A DNA stretch of 64,000 nucleotides, taken from assembly GCA_030523775.1 (NCBI GenBank), contig JAUNHW010000007.1:36465-100464 (forward strand), in the 5' to 3' direction. Below the pieces are notes generated by a model. That model was not told the DNA's origin, searched no databases, and worked only from the letters and a program-made list of their open reading frames with translations. Position 1 is the stretch's first letter. Each line of letters starts with the position of its first letter. This stretch comes from Akkermansia sp. GTDB lineage: Bacteria > Verrucomicrobiota > Verrucomicrobiia > Verrucomicrobiales > Akkermansiaceae. Below, piece by piece: positions 58,580 through 64,000 of the stretch. The translations under genes and the position numbers were made by a program.

Positions 58580-59641
58580 TTACAGCAGTTCGTCTGGGAG
58601 GGTGGAGACCACCTTCTTGATGCGGTCCGCCTCGCTGCGGCGCGCCACCAGCAGGGCATCCCCGGTGTCCACCACAATAAGGTCGTCCACGCCCACCAGG
58701 GCCACTTGCTTGTGCGAATCCGTGAAGACGATGTTGTTGGCGGAGGCGATGGAGCTCAGCGGGCTGTTGGAGACGTTGCCCTCACCCATCTGCGGCAGGT
58801 ACTTGCCCACGGAAATCCAGGAGCCCACATCGTCCCAGTCGAAGGTGGCCTCGAAGTTGAGCACGCGGTCCGCCTTCTCCAGCAGGGCGAAATCAATGGA
58901 GATGGGAGTGAGTTTCGGGAACTCGTCGCGGATGAACGCGGGCGCGTCCGCCGCGCCGCTCAAGCGGTCGATGAACCCTGCGAGCTCCGGTGCGTGGGCA
59001 GCCAGCTGGGCGCGCACGTGCGCCACGCTCCAGATGAACATGCCCGCGTTCCAGGAGAAGTTGCCGCTGGCCAGGTACTGCTCCGCGGTGGCGGTGTCCG
59101 GTTTCTCGCGGAAGCGCACCACCTCGTAGCAGTTGTGGGTGAGCGCGGGGTCATCCAGCTTTTCCGCGCGCTCAATGTAGCCGTAGCTTGGGCATGGCCA
59201 GGTGGGCTTGATGCCGATGGTGATGAGGGCCTGCTCGCGGTCTGCGAGGTTGAGCGCATCCTGCGCCAGCGCCTGGAAGGCGGGGGTGTCCAGGATGAGC
59301 GAGTCGCTGGGGATGATGATCATGCTGGCCTGCGGGTCGCGCGCGGCGATGAGCCCCACGCCCAGCGAGACGGCGGGCGCGGTGTCCCGCCGCGCGGGTT
59401 CCGCCACAATGTTGCGTTCCGGCAGCTCCGCTGCCTGGCGGCGCACCTCCGCCTCCTGCAGGTGGTTGGTGAGGATGAAGATGTTTTCCGCGGGAACAAT
59501 TCCCTTCAGGCGGTCGATGGCCTGGCGGAGCATGGTGCCCTGGCCGAAGAGGTCCAGCAGCTGCTTGGGCTTGGCGTTGCGGGAGAGCGGCCAGAAGCGC
59601 GTGCCGCTACCCCCTGCCAGAATGAGCGCGTAGTGGTTCAT
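58580..59641 (-). CDS. manC: Mannose-1-phosphate guanylyltransferase
   Basis: A 353-residue nucleotidyltransferase that makes GDP-mannose for glycan synthesis. Motifs: ILAGGSGTRFWPLSR near 8 with the PKQ lysine segment (AKPKQLLDLFG), IIPSDSLI near 109, and VRFREKPDTATAEQYL near 175. It has only the transferase domain and lacks the C-terminal isomerase of bifunctional ManC/AlgA. The start at 59641 sits 6 bases after a good -10, so the mRNA should be leaderless. GDP-mannose could feed the exopolysaccharide. Confidence 0.93.
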   Translation of the reverse strand: MNHYALILAGGSGTRFWPLSRNAKPKQLLDLFGQGTMLRQAIDRLKGIVPAENIFILTNHLQEAEVRRQAAELPERNIVAEPARRDTAPAVSLGVGLIAARDPQASMIIIPSDSLILDTPAFQALAQDALNLADREQALITIGIKPTWPCPSYGYIERAEKLDDPALTHNCYEVVRFREKPDTATAEQYLASGNFSWNAGMFIWSVAHVRAQLAAHAPELAGFIDRLSGAADAPAFIRDEFPKLTPISIDFALLEKADRVLNFEATFDWDDVGSWISVGKYLPQMGEGNVSNSPLSSIASANNIVFTDSHKQVALVGVDDLIVVDTGDALLVARRSEADRIKKVVSTLPDELL

Positions 59642-59647
59642 GCCCCA

Positions 59648-59676
59648 AGTATAGCCGCCGGGCGCCACCGCGTCAA
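59648..59676 (-). promoter_or_regulatory. Sigma70-type promoter of manC-ruvX, leaderless type
   Basis: On the minus strand, TTGACG (59671-59676), a 17-base spacer, then TATACT (59648-59653). Only TGGGGC separates the -10 from the ATG, so transcription should begin at or beside the A of ATG. Confidence 0.8.
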
Positions 59677-59692
59677 GAACCGCGGGATTATC

Positions 59693-60625
59693 TCAATCCC
59701 AGTTCGTCATCTCGCGGAAGCGGGCCAGGCGCCGTGCGAGCTCGCGGCTGGTGAGGGCAAAGAGGGAGACGGTGCCGAACTTCTCGCACACGGCTGCGGC
59801 CACCACGGAGGCTATGGCCGTGGCGCGCTTCATGTCCTCCCAGGCGGGGTTGCCGCCGTTCAGGCAGGTGGTCAGGTAGCCGGCAAAGGCCCCCATGAAG
59901 GCATCCCCCGCGCCGGTGGGATCCTGCGGGTGGATGAGCGGCCAGGCGGGGCAGCGGAAGATGCGCGTTTCCTCCCCCTCCCTGTGGAAGAGCGTGGCGC
60001 CCGCGCTGCCGTGCTTCACCACCGCATAGCGCGGGCCGGCCGCCAGCAACGCGTGGCCCGCCTCCAGGGAATCATCCGTGCCGGCGAACACGCGCGCCTC
60101 GCTGTCGTTCATCAGCGCCATGTCCACGCGCGCCAGCAGGGCATCCACGTACCCGCGCTCGCGCAGAATCCAGGATTCCATGAAATCCGCCATGGTGAAC
60201 CTGGCGCCGCTGCACTGCTCCAGCAGGCGCAGCTGCAGGCGCGGGGTCACGTTGCAGGCCACGGCCAGCTCGCTCTCGCGCAGCTGCGGAGAGAGGTTCA
60301 TCTGCCAGGTTTCCTGCACGCCCTCCAGCGTGGAGACGGAGCGGCGGTTGTTCATGTCGTCCTCGTACTCGCCGGTCCAGGCAAAGGTTTTTCCCGCTGC
60401 GCGGTCCACATGCTGCATGCCCACGCCGCGCGCCTCCAGGGCGCGCGTGAATTCATCGGGGAAATCATCCCCCACCACACCCACCAGGTGCGCGCGGTCC
60501 GTGAGCAGGCGCGCCGCCAGAGCGGCGTACGGGCCGGACCCGCCCAGCACGGAGCCGGCGCGCCCGCCGGGCGTGATGAGCGTATCAATGGCAATGGTGC
60601 CGTAGATGATGGCGCGCGCACTCAT
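59693..60625 (-). CDS. PfkB family carbohydrate kinase
   Basis: A 310-residue ribokinase-fold enzyme that phosphorylates a sugar or nucleoside. The first motif is VLGGSGPYAALAARLL (26-41). The second, with the catalytic Asp, is DPTGAGDAFMGAFAGYL near 246. The substrate is not evident. It lies directly downstream of ligA with a 4-base ATGA overlap, an unusual partner for a DNA ligase but one that indicates coupled translation. Confidence 0.88.
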   Translation of the reverse strand: MSARAIIYGTIAIDTLITPGGRAGSVLGGSGPYAALAARLLTDRAHLVGVVGDDFPDEFTRALEARGVGMQHVDRAAGKTFAWTGEYEDDMNNRRSVSTLEGVQETWQMNLSPQLRESELAVACNVTPRLQLRLLEQCSGARFTMADFMESWILRERGYVDALLARVDMALMNDSEARVFAGTDDSLEAGHALLAAGPRYAVVKHGSAGATLFHREGEETRIFRCPAWPLIHPQDPTGAGDAFMGAFAGYLTTCLNGGNPAWEDMKRATAIASVVAAAVCEKFGTVSLFALTSRELARRLARFREMTNWD

Positions 60626-62937
60626 GACAGGGTGAAAGGCTCCTCCCCCTGGGAGGCGTTCATCATGGCCAGCAATTCATCCTCGCCGATGACGGGGATG
60701 CCGAGCTTGGCCGCCTTGTCGCGCTTGGAGCCGCCGCCCTCTCCCGCCACCAGGTAGGTGGTGTTCTTGGTGACGGAGCCCGTGGCCTTGCCGCCCGCCG
60801 CGGCTATCATCTTCTCAAAGTCCGGCCGCGGCCTGCTGAGCGCTCCGGTGAGCACAAAGGTTTTGCCGGAAAGCGGTCCCTCCGCCGCAGAGTTCATGTT
60901 CTCCGTGAACGTGGGGGAGGCGGGGTTGATACCGCGCGCGCCGAGCGTGCCCATAACCCCCTGCCCCGCGGCGGAATCAAAGTAGCGCACCAGGTTGCGC
61001 GTGGATACGGAACCGATGGGGTTCACGAGCTTGAGGCGGTTGGGGCCGTCCTCCTCCACGCCCAGGTAGCCGCGGGCCGCGAAGGGTGCGGCCAGCTCCT
61101 CCAGCGCGGTGCGGATGGGGGCGCGCTGCGCTTCCAGCGCGGCTTTGTCCAGCCCCTTGTTGGCCTTGGCACCGGGGCTGAGCTCGTTGTAGCGCTCGAT
61201 ATCCCGCTCCAGGCGCAGCAGGGCGCGCAGGTAGGCGGAATCCGCCAGCTCCGCCAAATCCCGGTGGTACTTGGCCACGGTGCGCGCGGTGACGGCGCCG
61301 ATGGAGGGGATGCCGAAAGCGGTGAGCCAGCGCTCCAGCGGCAGGTCCTTGGCGGTTTCCAGTGCGCCGAGCGCCTTGGCGGCGTTCTTCTCGCCGAAGC
61401 GGCGCGGCTCGTCGTCCGTGCCCAGGTTGAGCGCGCCGAGCTCCTGCACGGTGAGGCGGAAGAGGTCCAGCGGGGATTGGATGAGGCCGCGGTTCACCAG
61501 GGCCTCTGCCACGGTGCCGCCCAAGCTCTCGATATCCAGGGCCTCGCGCTTGCAGAAATAGGTGGTGCGCATGGCCGCCTGCGCGGCGCAGGTAAAGTTG
61601 GTGCAGCGCCAGGCCACCTGCCCCTCCTCGCGCGAGATGGGCTCGCCGCACACCGGGCACACGCCGTGCACGGCCTCGTACAGGCTGTACGGCGCGGCAT
61701 CCGCGGGGCGCTTGGATTCCACCACATGCACCACGGCGGGTATGATTTCACCGCTCTTCTCCATGAGCAGGGTGTCGCCTATGCGGATGTCCTTGCGCTC
61801 GATTTCATCCGCGTTGTGCAGGGTGGCGCGGGAAACGGTGGTACCGCTGAGCTGCACGGGCTCCAGCTCTGCCACCGGGGTGAGCACGCCGGTGCGGCCC
61901 ACCTGGATGGTGATGGCGCGCAGCCGTGTCTCCCGCTGCTCCGGCAGGTACTTGAAAGCGGCGGCCCAGCGCGGTGCGCGCGCGGTGGAGCCCAGGCGCT
62001 CGCGCAGGGAGAAATCATCAAGCTTGACAACCGCGCCATCCGTGCCGAAACCCAGCCCGCGGCGCGTGGTGTCTATCTCCGCCACGGCGGCGCGCACGGC
62101 CTGCACGCCCTCCGCGCGCAGGATGGGCTTGTTGTACGGAATCTGCATGCGGGTGAGCAGGGACTCGTAGTCCTCCATGGTGCGCAGCTGCGCGCCCTCG
62201 TACACGCCGATGCCGTGCGCCAGGAAGCGCAGCGGGCGCAGGGTCACCTCTGCGGGGTCCAGCAGCTTGATGGTGCCGGCGGTGGCGTTGCGCGGGTTGG
62301 CGAAGGCGGACAGGCCGTCCGCATCGCGCTGCGCGTTCATGGCATCGAAATCCGCGGACGGCATGAAGATTTCCCCGCGCACCTCCAAAAGCTCCGGTGC
62401 GTCCTCCGGCAGGGTGAAGGGCACGCTGCGGATGGTGCGCACGTTTGCGGTGATATCATCCCCGGTGCGGCCGTCGCCGCGCGTGGCGGCGTATTGCAGC
62501 TTGCCGCGGCGGTACATGAGCGTGACGGCGCAGCCGTCTATCTTGGGTTCCACCACCACCTTGGGGGCGGCCATGCCCAGCTGCTTCTCCAAGCCCTCGT
62601 AGAAGGCCACCAGCTCGGCATCCGTCTCCCCCTGCTCCGGCTTGTGCTCGAAGATGTCGTCTATGCTCTCCATGGGGCGGGGATGCGTGACCTTGCGGAA
62701 CCCCTCGCTCAAATCATTGCCCACCTTCTGGGTGGGGGAGTCCGGCGTCACCCAATCGGGGTGCGCGCGCTCCAGCTCCTCAATTTCGCGGTAGAGGCGG
62801 TCGTATTCCGCATCGCTGATTTCGGGTGTGGCCTTGGCGTAGTACAGCTCGTTGTTGTGGCGCACCACGGCACAGAGCCGGCGGTAGCGCTCCAACTCCG
62901 TCTCCTCCCGGGAAGCTGCAAAATCAAACAGGTCCAT
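60622..62937 (-). CDS. ligA: NAD-dependent DNA ligase
   Basis: A 771-residue replicative ligase. The adenylation domain has the active lysine K132 in EPKIDG. Then come the OB domain, a four-cysteine zinc finger (CPVCGEPIS...RCTNFTC, near 428-453), the helix-hairpin-helix domain (about 520-620) and a C-terminal BRCT domain (about 690-765, GKTFVLTGALSRPRPDFEKM). It is about 100 residues longer than E. coli LigA; extra residues appear around 100-120 and 600-680. The promoter -10 ends 8 bases before the ATG. Confidence 0.95.
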   Translation of the reverse strand: MDLFDFAASREETELERYRRLCAVVRHNNELYYAKATPEISDAEYDRLYREIEELERAHPDWVTPDSPTQKVGNDLSEGFRKVTHPRPMESIDDIFEHKPEQGETDAELVAFYEGLEKQLGMAAPKVVVEPKIDGCAVTLMYRRGKLQYAATRGDGRTGDDITANVRTIRSVPFTLPEDAPELLEVRGEIFMPSADFDAMNAQRDADGLSAFANPRNATAGTIKLLDPAEVTLRPLRFLAHGIGVYEGAQLRTMEDYESLLTRMQIPYNKPILRAEGVQAVRAAVAEIDTTRRGLGFGTDGAVVKLDDFSLRERLGSTARAPRWAAAFKYLPEQRETRLRAITIQVGRTGVLTPVAELEPVQLSGTTVSRATLHNADEIERKDIRIGDTLLMEKSGEIIPAVVHVVESKRPADAAPYSLYEAVHGVCPVCGEPISREEGQVAWRCTNFTCAAQAAMRTTYFCKREALDIESLGGTVAEALVNRGLIQSPLDLFRLTVQELGALNLGTDDEPRRFGEKNAAKALGALETAKDLPLERWLTAFGIPSIGAVTARTVAKYHRDLAELADSAYLRALLRLERDIERYNELSPGAKANKGLDKAALEAQRAPIRTALEELAAPFAARGYLGVEEDGPNRLKLVNPIGSVSTRNLVRYFDSAAGQGVMGTLGARGINPASPTFTENMNSAAEGPLSGKTFVLTGALSRPRPDFEKMIAAAGGKATGSVTKNTTYLVAGEGGGSKRDKAAKLGIPVIGEDELLAMMNASQGEEPFTLS

Positions 62938-62945
62938 CTCCGCGC

Positions 62946-62974
62946 ATCATACCACATGCACCCGGCCTTTTCAA
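62946..62974 (-). promoter_or_regulatory. Sigma70-type promoter of ligA
   Basis: On the minus strand, TTGAAA (62969-62974), a 17-base spacer, then TATGAT (62946-62951). The ATG follows after 8 bases, so the transcript is nearly leaderless. Confidence 0.76.
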
Positions 62975-63032
62975 GCGCGCCGCGCGCATGAAAAAACGCC
63001 CCGCGCAATCACCCCTGCGGTTCGCCGGCCAT

Positions 63033-63809
63033 TCATTGTTCCGCAGGCGGCGCGTATTCCACGCGGTGCAGGTAGAGGCCGGCGGCGGGGGCACCGTAGC
63101 GGGTCTTTTCCCCCAGGGGGTCTGCGAGCATGGACTGCAAATCCTGCAGGGAGGCGCGGCCCAGGGCCACCTGGTGGGCGGAGCCGATGAGGAGGCGCAC
63201 CATGCGGTACATGAACCCGTTTCCGCGCAGGCGGATGCGCAGCAGGTCACCCCTGCGCTCGCAGGTGGCGGCATAGATGGTGCGCCGGTAGAAATCCGCG
63301 GGCGGGTCCTGGGGCTCGTTGCCGCGGTTGGCGGCGAAACGGCGGAAATCATGCTCGCCCACGTAGCACTGCACGGCGCGGGCCATCAGCTCCTCATCCA
63401 TGGGCTGGGGGCGGTGCCACACGCGGCCGGCCAGGAAGGGGGAGCAGACGGGAGCGCGGTTGATGATGTACTCGTACGTTTTGGCGGTGGCGGAGAAGCG
63501 CGCGTGGAAATCCGGGGCCACGGGCTGCACATCCAGCATGCGGATGGCGGCGGGCACGTTGGCGTTGATGGCGGCGAGCCAGTTCTGCGGGGTGAGGGAG
63601 CAATCCTCCGGCACATCCACGTGGAAATGCTGGTCCCTTGCGTGCACGCCGGCATCCGTGCGCCCGGCGGAGGAGATGCGCAGGGGGGTGTGCAGCACGT
63701 TCGCAAAGGCGGCCTCAATCACATCCTGCACGGTGTTGCCGCCGGGCTGGCTCTGCCAGCCCAGGAAGGGCTCGCCGTTGTAGGCGCAGGTGAAATGCAG
63801 GCGCGGCAT
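63033..63809 (-). CDS. truA: tRNA pseudouridine synthase A
   Basis: A 258-residue enzyme that makes pseudouridine at tRNA positions 38-40. The catalytic Asp is in SAGRTDAGVHARDQ (near 47-60), and RNGFMYRMVRLLIGSAHQVALGR-type text near 190 belongs to the family. The start at 63809 begins the first core strand (MPRLHFTCAYNG); the upstream in-frame Met would add a basic extension without support. No promoter was found between the terminator at 63834 and this start, so the start of its mRNA is unclear. Confidence 0.94.
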   Translation of the reverse strand: MPRLHFTCAYNGEPFLGWQSQPGGNTVQDVIEAAFANVLHTPLRISSAGRTDAGVHARDQHFHVDVPEDCSLTPQNWLAAINANVPAAIRMLDVQPVAPDFHARFSATAKTYEYIINRAPVCSPFLAGRVWHRPQPMDEELMARAVQCYVGEHDFRRFAANRGNEPQDPPADFYRRTIYAATCERRGDLLRIRLRGNGFMYRMVRLLIGSAHQVALGRASLQDLQSMLADPLGEKTRYGAPAAGLYLHRVEYAPPAEQ

Positions 63810-63833
63810 GGGCGGGCGTTTTCGTGCTCTCAC

Positions 63834-63869
63834 AAAAAACCGCAGGCTCCGTACACCGGAAACCTGCGG
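63834..63869 (-). terminator. Rho-independent terminator of the gene at the right edge
   Basis: On the minus strand, CCGCAGG (rc of 63863-63869) pairs with CCTGCGG (rc of 63840-63846), followed by TTTTTT. Confidence 0.85.
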
Positions 63870-63897
63870 CCTTGGGAAAAATCAAGCGGGTTGCGGC

Positions 63898-64000
63898 TTA
63901 CACATCGATATCCGCGCCGTCCTCCTCGGAATCGTCGTCGGCGGCGGGTTCCTCGTCATCCGCATCGGCGGGTTCCTCTGTGGCAGCGGGTTCCTCCGTG
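63898..64000 (-). CDS. C-terminal end of a protein with an acidic tail
   Basis: Partial gene: only the last 33 codons lie in the window, ending TAA at 63898-63900. The visible part is almost all Asp, Glu, Ala and Pro (EEPADADDEEPAADDDSEED) and ends GADIDV. Such tails occur on many unrelated proteins, so no family can be named. A good terminator follows. Confidence 0.65.
   Translation of the reverse strand, partial: TEEPAATEEPADADDEEPAADDDSEEDGADIDV

Overview
The window is GC-rich, gene-dense chromosomal DNA with no insertion sequences, prophage genes, CRISPR arrays or rRNA. It most resembles a Verrucomicrobiota genome near the Akkermansiaceae. This is inference from gene content: a protein with a VPEPTT...AARRRK PEP-CTERM tail, a beta-barrel/Wzc/Wza exopolysaccharide block, ankyrin-repeat lipoproteins, host-glycan enzymes (GH20, NagA), an IdeS-like protease and squalene synthase. 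Promoters are easy to read as TTGnnn-N16..18-TAnnAT. Many lie so close to the start codon that the mRNAs should be leaderless or nearly so.

Layout: 1-1.3 kb has the end of a hexapeptide-repeat transferase, a small membrane protein and a lipoprotein. 1.4-9.8 kb (minus) is one tight operon read from the right: PBP1A, a conserved 472-residue protein, SufS, a C_GCAxxG_C_C protein, TerC, Mrp and an IdeS-like PEP-CTERM cysteine protease. 9.9-11.4 kb has squalene/phytoene synthase and RuvA. 11.6-17.7 kb has FBP aldolase and three secreted or membrane proteins, two with ankyrin-type repeats. 17.7-23.2 kb is RseP, peptide deformylase, a threonine dehydratase-Maf fusion and a GH20 hexosaminidase. 23.2-28.5 kb has DedA, an SDR with a GH75-like protein, glycine C-acetyltransferase and a membrane-anchored unknown. 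28.6-32.4 kb has tRNA-Ser, an extended LpxI, tRNA-Met and two tandem amidases. 32.5-34.6 kb has two paralogous outer-membrane barrels and two tRNA-Gly genes. 34.6-39.4 kb is the exopolysaccharide export block.

39.5-45.4 kb has CoaX, AcpP, an unknown, a LysM protein with a dead L,D-transpeptidase fold, IlvB and an O-antigen-ligase-like protein. 45.5-48.8 kb has S15, IlvN, an ADP-forming acyl-CoA ligase and tRNA-Gln. 48.9-52.8 kb has LeuA-Pth and NagA with a chagasin-type inhibitor. 53.1-64 kb has DnaB, an amidase-like lipoprotein, PrfA-PrmC and a membrane protein, ManC-RuvX, LigA-PfkB, TruA and an acidic protein tail at the edge.

The genes serve three connected jobs: envelope building and remodelling (PBP1A, LDT-like, three amidases, LpxI, export block, ManC), glycan or protein use outside the cell (GH20, GH75-like, NagA, IdeS-like protease) and core metabolism. 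The most unusual points are the IdeS-like PEP-CTERM protease, the IlvA-Maf fusion, two cell-wall crosslinking domains without catalytic residues, and an LpxI with a duplicated C-terminal half.
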